Assembly (NCBI GenBank): GCA_030849465.1
Contig: JARVLF010000012.1
Span: forward strand, 558,001 to 622,000
Direction: 5' to 3'
DNA: 64,000 bases
Source: Moesziomyces globuligerus
Taxonomy: Eukaryota > Basidiomycota > Ustilaginomycetes > Ustilaginales > Ustilaginaceae
Position numbers and translations under genes: made by a program. How positions within the stretch are numbered: position 1 is the first letter of the stretch; each line of letters begins with the position of its first letter. Under the pieces are notes generated by a model. That model made no database searches. It was given only the letters and a program-made list of their open reading frames with translations, and had not been told where the DNA came from. Of the stretch, positions 1-10,802 are shown piece after piece.

Positions 1-1072
1 GACATCACCAAGGACCGCTACGACCTCTCGACGTTCAAGGGTCGTTTGCAGCACTTTGCCTCGGTCACCTCGCCGCTCACGCTGCTGGCGTCGAATGCAG
101 AGCTCAAGGCTGCGCAGGAGACGGTGGCGAGCTACGAGGCGCGGTTTCCGGCCAACCGGACTACGGGGAGCTTCCTCGTGCCGCGCGCCGAGGCCGAGCG
201 GTTTTGGAAGGCCAAGCAGCTCGTGGATTCGTCGGTGCATCCAGACACGGGCGAGGTGATCCTGCTGCCGTTTCGAATGGCCGCCTTTGTGCCTACCAAC
301 CTGCTCGTCGTGGGTGGCATGCTGATGCCCAACCCGAGTCTGGCGGGCATCGTGTTTTGGCAGTGGATCAACCAGTCGCTCAACGTGGCGGTCAACTACT
401 CGAACGCCAACAAGAGCGTCCCCATGAACATGAAGGAGGTCGGACTCGCATACGCAGCAGCTACGACTAGCGCCGTAGGCATCGCCGTAGGCATGAGCAG
501 AGGTGTCCCCAAGCTTCGCGTCAGCCCGGGCGTCAAGGGCGTGCTGACGAGCCTCGTGCCGTTTGTCAGCGTCGCCAGCGCCGGCATCGTCAACATCAGC
601 TGCATGCGTTGGAAGGAGATCAAGGACGGTATCGGCATCTACATCCGCGACGACGACGGAAACAGGATCCACGTCGGCGACAGCTCCAAGGCTGGTCAAC
701 GCGCCGTCGCCATGACCGCCGCCTCGCGCGTCCTCACCAACAGTACGTACACCCACCCCCCCGCCATCGTCGCTCTCGACTCCTTTGCGCTAACCTCCTC
801 TTCTGTCTTTGCTAGTTCCGACGCTCATCCTGCCGCCGTTGGCGCTCAAGCTGCTGCAGCGTGCGCGCGTGATCCCGGCGGGCGGCGCGCTGACGCGTGC
901 GGTGGATCTGACGCTCATCGGCACCAGCCTGCTCGTCTTCCTCCCGCCCGCCATCGCCACGTTCCCGCAGGTGGCCAAGACCTCGCCCCAGACGCTCGAA
1001 CCGCGCTTCCACCAGCTCACCGACCCGAACGGCAACCCCATCACCCAGGTCGAGTTCAACAAGGGCCTCTAA
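1..1072 (+). CDS. FSF1: Sideroflexin, mitochondrial inner-membrane carrier (5' end outside window)
   Basis: The frame is open from base 1, so the start codon lies left of the window, probably by only a few tens of codons because the sequence begins DITKDRYDLSTFKGR, close to the usual N-terminus of sideroflexins. Exons are 1-742 and 816-1072. The intron at 743-815 starts GTACGT, ends TTTGCTAG, and splices in phase 1 to give ILPPLALKLL. Family landmarks are HPDTGE near the start, the asparagine-rich NQSLNVAVNYSNANKS stretch, and several hydrophobic segments that fit a multi-pass membrane protein. Sideroflexins carry serine and related amino acids into mitochondria for one-carbon metabolism; this role is inferred from the family. 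The gene converges on ERG3, with 218 bp between the two stop codons. Confidence 0.88.
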
Positions 1073-1290
1073 GACGCATAGACTCGTACACCCGCAGTCC
1101 GGGCGAGGAAGAATGCAGAGTTCATTGTGGACAAGGTCTAAAGGGAAGAAGCCCGATCGCGCCTACGCGCGCGTGTGCAGGGGGGAGAAAGTGCAAGCTG
1201 CGAGAGGTATATGACGAGTTGACATTGTCGAAAGTGTGGGTCGAGTCCATTATTGCGAAACGATTTTTGTTGAAGGTTTTGGGCGGGCCA

Positions 1291-2481
1291 CTACTTTGAT
1301 TTTTTGGACTCCTTCTTGATCACGACGCCCTCGTCGCCGCTGGACGAGGCGTCGGACTGGTCGTCGGACAGGCCGAGCGCGGCGGCCTCTGCCTTTGCGA
1401 TCGCCTTCTTCTGTGCGAGCGCGCCCTTTTCGGCGGCGGCGGTGACGGCGAGCATGGGGTCGTCCTCCTGCCTGGGAGCGCGGTAGGAGCCGCCCATGCG
1501 GTCGCAGACGGTGAAGTACTGGCCGTAGTTGCAGGTGAAGAAGAGGTGGTGGAGCGTGTGGTGCGAGGGCCCGTTGATGATCTTTTCGAGCGGCGAGTTG
1601 CAGATCATGTCCGAGTCGTGGATGAGGATGGACCAGAGGTTGACAAAGACAAAGAGGCCGATCGAGATGCCGCGGTGCAGAGGAAAGACAAAGGGGAAGA
1701 TGTGGTAGGGCAGCGACTGCGCGTAGCCGTCGAGCGGGTGGAAGGCGTGGCTCGCGTAGGGGGTGGGGACGAGCCACTTGTGGTGCGGCTTGTGCACGTG
1801 CTTGTAGAGGCGCGGGTGGTGCTCGACGCGGTGCACCCAGTAGATGAGGAAGTCGGTGAAGACGAGGAAGAGGGGCACCGAGAGCACGGCGTAGGCCCAG
1901 CCGTAGTCGGCGATGCCGTTGTAGAGCTTGCTGTGACCGCGGACCTCTGCGACGAACCAGGGGACGGTGAGGAAGTCGAGCGGGAGGAAGGCGCGCATGG
2001 AGGCCTGGATCTCGAGCTTGACCTGGTTCTTGAGGAAGCGGGGATGCTTCTCCATGTCCTTGTTGAAGATGTACTTGTACGAGAGGCCGGCAAAGACAAA
2101 GTAGAGGACGAGGATGCCGACGTAGGTGATGGCGAGCAGCGAGACGGTCTGGCGGACCACATTGTCACGCGGCAGCGCCGAGACGCTCTGCAACGCGGAC
2201 CAGTTGACGGCCTCGCCGCCGAGGGCGGATGCGACGGCGTTCTTGAGCACCGTGTTGTCGAACCAGTGGGAGGGCGAGAGCGCCGAGGTGGACGCCGATG
2301 CGGCCCAGGAAGCAGCGTCCGAGACGCCGAGCAGCGACGAAAAGTTGGAGGCCGACGAGGTCGAGGCGAGCTTGGCGAGCGCGGCGGGGTTGTTGGCTAG
2401 CGAGCGCGGCAGGGCGGGCCATGCGGCGGCCCAAACCTTGTCGAGCGCGTACGAGTCTGCGATTTCGAGGACGAGATCCAT
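1291..2481 (-). CDS. ERG3: Sterol C-5 desaturase
   Basis: This single-exon gene encodes 396 residues. It belongs to the fatty-acid hydroxylase superfamily of di-iron membrane enzymes. The histidine boxes are HRVEHH (about 217-222), HKPHH (230-234) and HHTLHH (307-312), followed by FTCNYGQYFTVCDRMGGSYR, which is typical of C-5 sterol desaturases. Hydrophobic segments lie near 108-130, 165-178, 195-215 and 262-290. The enzyme introduces the C5-C6 double bond in late ergosterol synthesis in the ER. The first 100 residues are poorly conserved in character, and the tail after about 335 is charged and ends in a lysine-rich ESKKSK, a possible ER-retention type dilysine signal (inference). The ATG at 2479-2481 is the first in frame. 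Confidence 0.92.
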   Translation of the reverse strand: MDLVLEIADSYALDKVWAAAWPALPRSLANNPAALAKLASTSSASNFSSLLGVSDAASWAASASTSALSPSHWFDNTVLKNAVASALGGEAVNWSALQSVSALPRDNVVRQTVSLLAITYVGILVLYFVFAGLSYKYIFNKDMEKHPRFLKNQVKLEIQASMRAFLPLDFLTVPWFVAEVRGHSKLYNGIADYGWAYAVLSVPLFLVFTDFLIYWVHRVEHHPRLYKHVHKPHHKWLVPTPYASHAFHPLDGYAQSLPYHIFPFVFPLHRGISIGLFVFVNLWSILIHDSDMICNSPLEKIINGPSHHTLHHLFFTCNYGQYFTVCDRMGGSYRAPRQEDDPMLAVTAAAEKGALAQKKAIAKAEAAALGLSDDQSDASSSGDEGVVIKKESKKSK

Positions 2482-3000
2482 GGTGGCGAGTGCAGGGACG
2501 CGACGGGGATGCGTCTACGTACGAGATGAAGCGAGACGAGGAGGGCGACAAGGGCCGGGATTCTCTGCGCCGTGGATCGTGGGGGTGGCGGCGGGCTGCA
2601 GAATGTGCGGAAATGAAGCAAGAGAAGCAGACGTAGGCAGCCGTGAAAATCACCGAAGGTCTGTCGTGAAGCAGCGCGCGAAGAAAGCCTTGGACGCGTG
2701 CGGGTATCAGGCGTGCGTGGTAGCGTACGAGGATGTACGAGCGGATGATGGATGAAGAGGATGGAGGAGGAGGGGAAGGGGATGAATGCTTGCGCCGGAT
2801 GTTGGTGAGGAGAAGGGAGCAGGAGGAAGGCAAGGTGGGTTGAGTAGAAGACAAAGTGGACAGCCGAGCGGATGCTTGATGTAGCAAAAATGTCGGGCGC
2901 CGCTGAGCAGCTCCGGTGGCGGTCGAGCCGAGGACGAGGAGCCGTCGGTCGTCCTTGCTCTCTCGAAGGCATGCCGCACACATGACGAGCACGCACCACG

Positions 3001-3036
3001 CACACGCACACGCACACACACACACACACACACACG
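3001..3036. repeat. (CA)n microsatellite
   Basis: Dinucleotide CA tract, interrupted by a few CG units at its left side, in the ERG3/HIS2 intergenic region. Confidence 0.9.
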
Positions 3037-3510
3037 CAACCACACGATCCGGCTCGGCGTCGGCCCATGGCTTGCTCAAGGCTGGCTTGCTTCCAGGCTT
3101 GGATCAGGCTTGCTCGCCCCTGCGTCAAGTCACGCCCGACGCCATAGACAAGGGCTGCTTGTGGCTCGACTCGCAGAAGATTTGCGCTGCGAACCCTGGT
3201 TTTTTCGCGCCAAAGTGGGGCGAGTTGGACCCAGAGGGAAAGAGAGAGAGAGGATCTTCGTTGCTTCCGACGTGCAACGCCCGTCGGGTGAGCCGCTTCC
3301 AGTGCAGCCTACGCGCACCTGCAGGTCGGGTTCAGGCACCACGCCAGAGGCGCACGCGCCCGTCGCAAAATCTGGTGATTCTGGTCGTTGGTTTCGGCTG
3401 GCTCGGCACAAGCTTGGAAACTGCGCTTTGGCGGCCAAGCCGCGTGAGCACGCACTCCGCTACCGGCTTTCAGCTTCCGCTCGCTCGCTCGCCAGCGCGA
3501 CTCGACTCAC

Positions 3511-3549
3511 AAACACACGCACGCACACACGCACACACGCACACTCACT
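3511..3549. repeat. CACACG-rich microsatellite
   Basis: Imperfect CA tract with regular G interruptions (ACGCACACACGC type) upstream of the histidinol-phosphatase gene. Confidence 0.8.
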
Positions 3550-4295
3550 TTTCGCACGATCAAATTTAAGATTTTCCACCAGGCGTTTCAAAACACTTCG
3601 CTTGCAGCCCAACGTCCATGCAGCGTGGACTGACTCCAAAACCAAAATCCAGCCAAGCTTTAGAGCTCAAAGCTTGAGCGCGTTGTCCGCACCGACCCAC
3701 ACCGCGCGTTTGGCTTGAGCCTCTTGCCACCCAGAGTTCCAAGTCTCGCCACACCGATGCAACACTCCCTCGTGACCCCTGTGGCTCAGCAGGCTGCTCC
3801 AAGCCATAACCCCAGCCCGTGTCAGCCATCAGACCACCGCATAGACCCATCCCCCGAGCATTGATGTCGTATGAGTGTGTGTGTGCGTGTGGCGATCTCG
3901 CTCTTCCGCAGCATACGGCGCGGTTATGCAAAATCGCAACCACACGCAAGGCTGTACTGCTCCGAGTGGGTCTTGATCAAAGACGGCCTTCGCCTCACGG
4001 TAAGCGTGCATCGCTTGCACGCACCGCCCCGCCCACAAGCCCGAGGCCAAGCCAACTTCATCTGATAAGCACCGCAGCCCACGGCCGCCGGCAACCACAG
4101 ATTTCGGCGAGAGCCCGGTGCGGAATCGGGCCAGGATGATCGTATCGGGACTACGATGCTTGATTTCTTCTGATCCGACTTCCGACCCCCGAGTCACTTT
4201 CTTCTCCACTTGAGCCGCCCGCTCGACCCGACACTTGTCTATGGCAGTCCAACAACGCCTGGCCTCTACCTCATATACCCCCCTTGCAGCGCAAG

Positions 4296-5330
4296 ATGCC
4301 GCACTCGCACCACTCGCACAGCGGGCAGTTCTGCTCGCACGCCAAGGACTCGCTCGAGCGCGTCCTCGACCGCGCGCACCAGCTCGGCTTCACCCACTTC
4401 CACCTCAGCGAGCACGTCCCGCGCCTCAACCACTCTGAGCTCTACCCCGAGGAGCTCGAGGCTGCCATCTCGCCAGACCGCCTTCGTGACACGTTCAGCA
4501 GCTACCTTTCCGAAGCAAGAAGGCTCCAGGCCGTGTGTTCGGAGCGTGGCATGCACGTCCTCGTCGGCTGCGAGACCGAAAACATCACCAGCCCCGAAAC
4601 GCTCGACTACCTCACCACCCTGCTCGGCAGCGATGCACAAACCCCACCCGAATGCGTAGGAAGGGGAACTGTCGACTACATCGTTGGATCGCTTCACCAC
4701 AGCCATGCCATCCCGATCGACTTTGACCGCGATACCTTCCACCGCTCCCTGCAGAGCTTCGCCCAGAGCAACGTCGAGGATGCACATCTCGCTCTCGTCG
4801 ACACGTACCTCGACGACCAGTTCGAGGTGCTCCACAGACTCAAGCCCGAAGTCATCGGCCACTTTGACCTCTTCCGCCTCTTCCAGCCTGCACTCAAGCT
4901 CGACGAGCCAAACATCTGGCACAAGGTTCAACGCAACATCAGCTTCGCCGTCCAGTACGGCGCGCTCTTCGAGTGCAACGCCGCCGCCTTCCGCAAGGGC
5001 TGGCACACCGCCTACCCCGCCCCAGACGTGCTCAGCCTCATCCAACGCTGCAATGGTAGACTCTGTCTCTCGGACGACTCGCACGGCGTCCACGCCGTCG
5101 GCCTCCACTACCTCCGCCTCAGGCAGTATCTCCTCGACCAAAACGTAGACACCATTTGGTACCTCGAAATCGACAACGCAACCTCGCCTCTCCCAAAGGC
5201 AGAGAGCCATGCAGCCCCAACAAGGTTCGCCAGAGGCACCGTCGCCAGATCCATGGGTCCCGAGTGGCACACACATCCATTCTGGGCCAAGTTCACCGCC
5301 ACACTCGAGCACGAACAGACAACACAATAG
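4296..5330 (+). CDS. HIS2: Histidinol-phosphatase, PHP family
   Basis: This single-exon gene encodes 344 residues. The start is the ATG at 4296; the four upstream in-frame codons contain no ATG, and MPHSHHSHSGQFCSHA is the usual N-terminus of this family. The HSHHSHSGQ motif supplies the first metal ligands of the PHP fold. FTHFHLSEHVPR, a second histidine-containing loop (YIVGSLHHSH), HFDLFR and a C-terminal LSDDSHG complete the metal site. The enzyme dephosphorylates L-histidinol phosphate in histidine biosynthesis. The length fits fungal His2. It converges on RPA49, with 96 bp between stops. Confidence 0.92.
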   Translation: MPHSHHSHSGQFCSHAKDSLERVLDRAHQLGFTHFHLSEHVPRLNHSELYPEELEAAISPDRLRDTFSSYLSEARRLQAVCSERGMHVLVGCETENITSPETLDYLTTLLGSDAQTPPECVGRGTVDYIVGSLHHSHAIPIDFDRDTFHRSLQSFAQSNVEDAHLALVDTYLDDQFEVLHRLKPEVIGHFDLFRLFQPALKLDEPNIWHKVQRNISFAVQYGALFECNAAAFRKGWHTAYPAPDVLSLIQRCNGRLCLSDDSHGVHAVGLHYLRLRQYLLDQNVDTIWYLEIDNATSPLPKAESHAAPTRFARGTVARSMGPEWHTHPFWAKFTATLEHEQTTQ

Positions 5331-5426
5331 ACACCAATAGACAGGCTCCAAGGTTGACGAGATCAACTGGTTGCTGGCGGAAAATGCGGTGGGTGGAAAT
5401 GTACACGAATGAAAGCGGCAGCTTCG

Positions 5427-6998
5427 TTACTTGCGGCCGCCGGCCTTGCCCTTCCTGGGCTGTGGGAGCGAGAAGGGTGTCTTGAGCACCATGCGCTTCT
5501 CGCCACCGACGACCGACGAGGTGCAGCCGAGCGTACGGAAGAGCTCGCGCAGCGTCGCCGGTGGGAGGTTGCAGTTGCGCGCCAGCTTGTCGTGGTCCAC
5601 CGAAAAGTTGTCCAGATGCAGAGCGAGCGCACACATGTACGCCAGCACCTTGGTCTGGTGGAACGCAGACATGACCGCCCGATCCGAATTCGCCGGCGTC
5701 TCGGCAAACGCGCTCAGCATCGCACGCACGATGCGCTTGTTCGCATCCTCCCCGTCCAGCTTGAGCGCCGAGATCAGCTTGCCGCGCTGCGAGACCGACT
5801 TGGGATGGCTCTGGATGTACCACAGCAACGACATGTAGTACGCGATGCGCACCTTGTTCGTCGCATCCTCCTTGTCCTCCGTCGCCCCGAGCGCCGGCAT
5901 CATCATCACGTCGTCGTCATCATCATTGCCAGTGGCTGCCTTCTCGTCGTCCTCGTCCTCGTCGTCATCAAACGTCGTGTGCTTCTGGCTCTTGCTGCCT
6001 CCGCCGCCCAGGTGCGAGCTGCGCTGCAGGTTGTCCACCAGCCGCGACCAGATCCACGCCGGAAAGTCGCGCGAGTACGGAAGCTGCTCCTGCAGCGCGT
6101 CCGAATCGTTGACATTGTCGATGAGCTTCTGTATCGGCAGCGCCTTGAAGATGTCGGACGGAATCAGGTCGGCGATGCGGTAGGCCTCGGCCGGGTGCTT
6201 GGCCTCCAGGTTGGCCGGCGGCATGGGTCGCGACGACGTCGACGACGCCAACACCTCGTCGAGCGACGGAAGCGACGCCAGGCTGTCCTGGATGCCGCCA
6301 GTAAAGTCGTCCAGGATGACCTCCATGTTGGCCGTGTCGACCTTCATGCGGTCCTGGTTGCGCGCGTTGGCCTTCTGCTTGCGGTTGCCAAACGCCTCGC
6401 CGAGCGCGCGGCGCGCGGCCGTCATCTCGGCATAGTCGGCAAACGTCTTTGTGCTCGAAATCGACGAGAGCGAGCTGTTGGCCTTGATCGAGCGCGCCAC
6501 CTGGAACGTCGGCAGTGCGCGCAGCGTCACCGAGCTGCTCGAGGGGTCGTAGATGCCCACCATGTACTCGCCAGTGTAGCCGCGCGCCTCGGAGCTGCTG
6601 CCAAACTCAAAGTTGCTGCCGACGTAGGCCATCGTATCCGTCTCGCCCGCCAGCAGCAGCCTCTCGTCCGCCGCATCGTCCCGCGCACCCGTCTCGTCCG
6701 GCAGGCCATCGGCACGGTAGAGGCTGAACTTGGTCGAAGGCGCCGGGTTATAGTCGGCGAACGACGCAAAAGCAGCACCAGCCTGGCTCAGCTGCTGTAA
6801 GCTCGCTTTCGAGCCTTGCACCTGGAGTGTAGCCTGACCCGCCTTGGCTTTCGACTTGCCCTTGGCCGGGGTCGAGGAGGAAGAGGCGGTGGCCGAGGAC
6901 GACTTCTTGGACTTCTTGGGCGAAGCGGAGGCCGAGTCGTCCGAGGACTTGGACTTCCTCTTGGCCTCCTTTGCGGGGCTCTTGGCGTCTTTGGACAT
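5427..6998 (-). CDS. RPA49: DNA-directed RNA polymerase I subunit RPA49
   Basis: The product is 523 residues from the first ATG (6996-6998), beginning MSKDAKSPAKEAKRKSK. Upstream in-frame codons lack an ATG. A lysine/serine-rich N-terminus (about 1-50, likely a nuclear signal) is followed by the N-terminal dimerisation domain shared with TFIIF-beta-like subunits (FSLYRADGLPD through YMVGIYDPSSSSVTLRALPTFQVAR). A linker holds a very acidic run (DDDEDEDDEKAATGNDDDDD). The C-terminal tandem winged helix runs from VRIAYYMSLLWYIQSHP to GGEKRMVLKTPFSLP. A49 supports initiation and elongation of rRNA transcription. The acidic insert in the linker is the only odd feature. Confidence 0.88.
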   Translation of the reverse strand: MSKDAKSPAKEAKRKSKSSDDSASASPKKSKKSSSATASSSSTPAKGKSKAKAGQATLQVQGSKASLQQLSQAGAAFASFADYNPAPSTKFSLYRADGLPDETGARDDAADERLLLAGETDTMAYVGSNFEFGSSSEARGYTGEYMVGIYDPSSSSVTLRALPTFQVARSIKANSSLSSISSTKTFADYAEMTAARRALGEAFGNRKQKANARNQDRMKVDTANMEVILDDFTGGIQDSLASLPSLDEVLASSTSSRPMPPANLEAKHPAEAYRIADLIPSDIFKALPIQKLIDNVNDSDALQEQLPYSRDFPAWIWSRLVDNLQRSSHLGGGGSKSQKHTTFDDDEDEDDEKAATGNDDDDDVMMMPALGATEDKEDATNKVRIAYYMSLLWYIQSHPKSVSQRGKLISALKLDGEDANKRIVRAMLSAFAETPANSDRAVMSAFHQTKVLAYMCALALHLDNFSVDHDKLARNCNLPPATLRELFRTLGCTSSVVGGEKRMVLKTPFSLPQPRKGKAGGRK

Positions 6999-9545
6999 GA
7001 TGAGCACGTCTCTGTCAAGGTAGTGTAACGCCGTGATGGTGAAGAAGGCGGGTGCGGTCAGAGCCCAAATGCTGGAGCTCGAGAGCCAAATTCCACATCT
7101 CGCTTCAAATTGCGCCTCGACCGCCGAGAAAAAAAAATCCCCCTGCAGCCAAGGCGATGCCAATTAGCAGTGCTGACGTAATATTGAGCTCTTTCAATTT
7201 GTCAGCAAGCACCGCCCTTACATCTTCTACCTTTTACCACCCCTTGAGATGGATGGACTGTGTGACAACGTGCTGATGTAGTCCGGACGAGCTGCCATCG
7301 TTGCGGTCTTTCGCAAGCTTGGATCCAAATGCACTGCACGCGCTCGGAAGGGGCAGGGATCAGTTAGGGTCGGCCAGATCGGGAGGCGGGAGCGGACCAA
7401 GCTGCTGGTGAGACCGGCCGAGCCACATCTGGAAGACCCTTGCAGCAGAAGCTGGAGGAGCCATCCCACACCAGCGCAGCAGTAAAACGAGCTACTGTAG
7501 CAGCGCTATGAGGCCAGCATCGGGTATTTGTTCCGTTTGCGCGCATGACGAGCTCTGAGACACAACGGGAGGCCAACTCCATACTCAGCCAGCAAAAAGG
7601 CCAAGTCCCACGCGAGCGCGACGGGCCAACGCGCAGAGACACGATTCGCGATTGACGTGACCAGCCAGCGTGTCCTCCGCCCCCGTCACCCATCTCATCT
7701 CGCTAGCGCATCGCGGCGACTCGGCCTCCTCGAGGCTGTGTAGAGCGGCTCGTGCCAATGCTAGCAGCACATTCGACGGCTCGGGCGCAATCAAAAGAAA
7801 CAATGCGGTGCCCAAAGCGCACTGAGTAGAGGCCAAGACGCCGTCTACCAAGCACGAGTTTCCACCAGAGACGCGAGCAAACCCTGGGATTGAGGCCGGG
7901 AGTCCAGTCTGAGACATTCCAGACGCATCGAAGCTTATGGCACTGGTGGCGGCTCGGGCAAGGTAATGACGCTCAGGCGCGGATTGATACGGTGAGAAAC
8001 CAACCGTCGTGCGCAGCCACCAGATCCCATCACAACCTCGAGCCATCCTATGATAGTTAGGTGCTCCAGAGCAAGGACCTGTCGTGTGTGGATCATCCCA
8101 ATACGTCGATCTGCACTTGATTGCCAAAGTGCAAGGACCCCACTCTCGGCTGCGGACCCTGAGCTCGGCTAGTGGTCGATTTCCGCCACATGCCCCTGGG
8201 GCCTCGCAGCGTTCGCTCTTGGCCCCTTGGCAAGTCCGGCAGCTTTGAGCCGAGGCAACCATTCGTCTGGAGTGCGGATCAACGCCATCGCACGCTGGTG
8301 AGAGCACGCTGTGCTGGCCCTGGGCACAACGGGGAAGCAGCTTCGGGCTCCGACGAGGAAGAGAGCTCTGCAGCTCGGATTCGTAGCAACCACAGCGATT
8401 CCGGTGCTCCTCTTGGATTTGCCGCAAACACCGCACCGTGTACACGTTCCGCGGACCGAGCTCAGGACCGAGCTCACGGGCCTCGAGTGTGATAGGAGTC
8501 GAGCTGCAGCGCCCGCTAGATGCCGTCTGTCAAGCACATTCCGCTTGCCGCGCTTGGCCGCATCCCAACATCATCCTGCCGTTCATGCAAAATTCAACTC
8601 CGCCTGTCCAGCGACGTCCCGGCGTCCTTTTAACGCGTGTCGCTATCGCGCCGCGTCCTTCTCAGACTCGCCCTAGCTCTGCACGCGTCAACGTCTACTC
8701 GATCATGCCGCTATGCTTGGGCTCGAGACCTGCAGGATGGGCAAGAGGACGGTGTTCAAGCGGAGCAGAGGCCGGAACTCGATGAGCTGATACAGTACAA
8801 GCCAATCGAGCATGATGCCGAGCCTGCACCACAGATCTCGGCACGGATCTCGTCAAAGGGGTCCAACGAGAAATTTTAGGGACGCAGTGGTTGGGCCGAC
8901 GTCCCGTTCAAGCAGCATCCGCGGGGAGCGTGTGAGCGCGGGTAGCCCTCCTTCCCCCGAGGCCCATGCTTTCCGGGCGCACATTGCTGTGTTGCTGGGG
9001 CCCCTTTCGACTCCTTGCCTCCTCGGTACTAATGTGCTCGCCTAAGTTTGCTCGCGAGCCGGGGCCCTCGTTGGCGTGATGAGCTCCCTCTATTACAATG
9101 GTCATGACGGGTGGGTCGGACCTGCCAAGGCGTTCCCGTGTACGATGCTGGTCATGCAACCGTGCTGCGAGAGTCTTTGGGCGGCCTTGAACAGCGCCAT
9201 CGCGCATAAGCCGGCACGCATCTCCGCGCACAATGAGCATGGATCTACATACTCGAGTGATGCAGAATCAGAGCTCGTTGTACGACCGCCGCTCGTGTAG
9301 TACGCGATCAAGGATCTCAAAGACCCCATGTTTCATGCAATCTCGGGATGGCTACTCCTTTGGGATGTCACCGCACTGTGGCAGTCGCTGGAAGCCCATC
9401 CCCCCGGCAACTACGCCGACCCAAGCTGCAGCGCTTCGGCTTGATAGCAGAGGTATATAAACAGCTCCCGTCCTGATCGTCGCCCCGCCCCACATCATTC
9501 CATCCTAACAACAACGTCCAGACCTTAAGCAAGGCAGCCACCAAG
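6999..9545. other. 2.5-kb stretch without a recognisable gene
   Basis: This region lies between the RPA49 start and the secreted esterase. All frames on both strands give translations with no recognisable motif, frequent rare-type codons and no GC3 bias comparable to the flanking genes. It presumably holds the RPA49 promoter on the left and the esterase promoter on the right. Nothing else is supported. Confidence 0.55.
9454..9460 (+). promoter_or_regulatory. TATA box of the secreted esterase gene
   Basis: TATATAA, 86 nt before the ATG at 9546, within AGAGGTATATAAACAGC. The spacing and context fit a core promoter of a regulated gene. Confidence 0.6.
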
Positions 9546-10589
9546 ATGCGAGCGACACTAGCTGGATCCTTTGCGCTACTGGCAGCGGCATCGCTAGCTG
9601 CAGCAAGTCCCCTCGCTTGGAGCCGACAGTCCTTCGTGCCCCCCGCCTATGACACCTGGATCTGGAATGACCAGGGCGGCAACGTCTGTGCGGACGGTAG
9701 CCAGACTGGCTTCGCCTACAACATGCACGCCAATGCCAACGAGCTCGTCATCTACATGGACGGCGGCGGAGCTTGCTGGGACACACAGTCCTGCTTCACC
9801 AACCCGACCGCCTGGAACCTCAAGGGCTACAACAACGCGACGTTCCAAGCAAGCACGCGCGCCGCCTTGGAGACGCAGTTCCTCATCACCTCGCGCGACC
9901 CAGCACGCGGTAACCCCTGGGCGGCGGCGCACTACGTCTTCGTCCCGTACTGCACTGGCGATGTGCATGCCGGCAACGCAGTCGTCACCTACCCCGACGC
10001 TCCTGCGCCCATCAACCACCGCGGCTACGTCAACTTCCAGAACATCCTCAAGGTCCTCGCCGGTGCCGTGCCCAACATGAGCAATGTATGGATGTCGGGA
10101 ACGAGCGCAGGCTGCTACGGCGCCACCCTCAACTACATCGCAGCTAAGAAGACCTGGCCCTGGGCAAGGACGCATCTGATCGCCGACTCGTGCGAGACCA
10201 CGCCCGGTTTCCTCAACACTAAGCCCAGCTGGAACCTGTACCAGCCCTCCGGACCAGACTGCCCCAAGTGCCAGGTCGGCGAGTTCAACACCTTCCTCCC
10301 CGCTCTGTCGCAAGCCAACACGGGCAGCAGGTTCGGGTCGCTCTCGTATGCTACCGACATCACCCTGCCCCAATTCATGGGCAACTCGCTGCAGGATTTC
10401 TCCACCATCATCACAGCCTACTTTGCAAACATCACAAAGACCCCCACCAACCAGGCCAAGACTTTCCTCCTAGCCGGCTCTGGCCACGGCACCCTGTATC
10501 TGCCCAGCCCTGCCTCGGCGTCGGGTGTTACGATGGCTAGTTGGCTCGCTACCATGAAGAACCTCCGCTCAGCGTTCAAGTCGACTTGA
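9546..10589 (+). CDS. Secreted pectin acetylesterase/Notum-like hydrolase
   Basis: This single-exon gene encodes 347 residues. The first 20 residues form a signal peptide with probable cleavage after AAA/S. The protein has the PAE/Notum alpha/beta-hydrolase motifs: VIYMDGGGACWD (about 68-79, oxyanion hole), MSGTSAGCYGA with nucleophile Ser187, Asp214 in IADS, and His314 in LAGSGHGTLYL. Several cysteines (48, 77, 83, 190 and others) can form disulfides. The family removes acetyl or acyl esters from pectin, other polysaccharides or lipidated proteins. A plant cell-wall target is plausible for a smut fungus, but the substrate cannot be read from sequence. The gene has a clear TATA box and sits beside a gene-poor island. 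Confidence 0.82.
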   Translation: MRATLAGSFALLAAASLAAASPLAWSRQSFVPPAYDTWIWNDQGGNVCADGSQTGFAYNMHANANELVIYMDGGGACWDTQSCFTNPTAWNLKGYNNATFQASTRAALETQFLITSRDPARGNPWAAAHYVFVPYCTGDVHAGNAVVTYPDAPAPINHRGYVNFQNILKVLAGAVPNMSNVWMSGTSAGCYGATLNYIAAKKTWPWARTHLIADSCETTPGFLNTKPSWNLYQPSGPDCPKCQVGEFNTFLPALSQANTGSRFGSLSYATDITLPQFMGNSLQDFSTIITAYFANITKTPTNQAKTFLLAGSGHGTLYLPSPASASGVTMASWLATMKNLRSAFKST

Positions 10590-10802
10590 GCAGCCCGGCC
10601 ACCCGGACCATGTGTTTCCTCGAGGCGGCTCTTAGCTGCTTCTATACCCCGCACCATGATGTCCAACTTCAGCAGAATAGAAACTCGTTTGATTTGATTT
10701 GCCTAGGCCGAGAATCGTGGATTTCAAAGACCTTCAGTGACTGCCAGACGATGTCTGTCACTCGTACCTGTCCATCTCCGTGACGATGTGACTGCGGGCG
10801 GA

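Larger units (their letters stand above)
2482..4295. other. Intergenic region between divergent ERG3 and HIS2
   Basis: This 1.8-kb stretch separates the ERG3 start from the histidinol-phosphatase start and must hold both promoters. Open frames exist on both strands but read as low-complexity or shadow translations with no recognisable domain. It contains two CA-rich microsatellites (3001-3036 and 3511-3549). I see no TATA box that can be assigned with confidence. Confidence 0.6.

Noticed and set aside
7585..8445. 286-codon minus-strand open frame
   Set aside because: No recognisable domain, flat codon use and no start context; left as part of the gene-free stretch.
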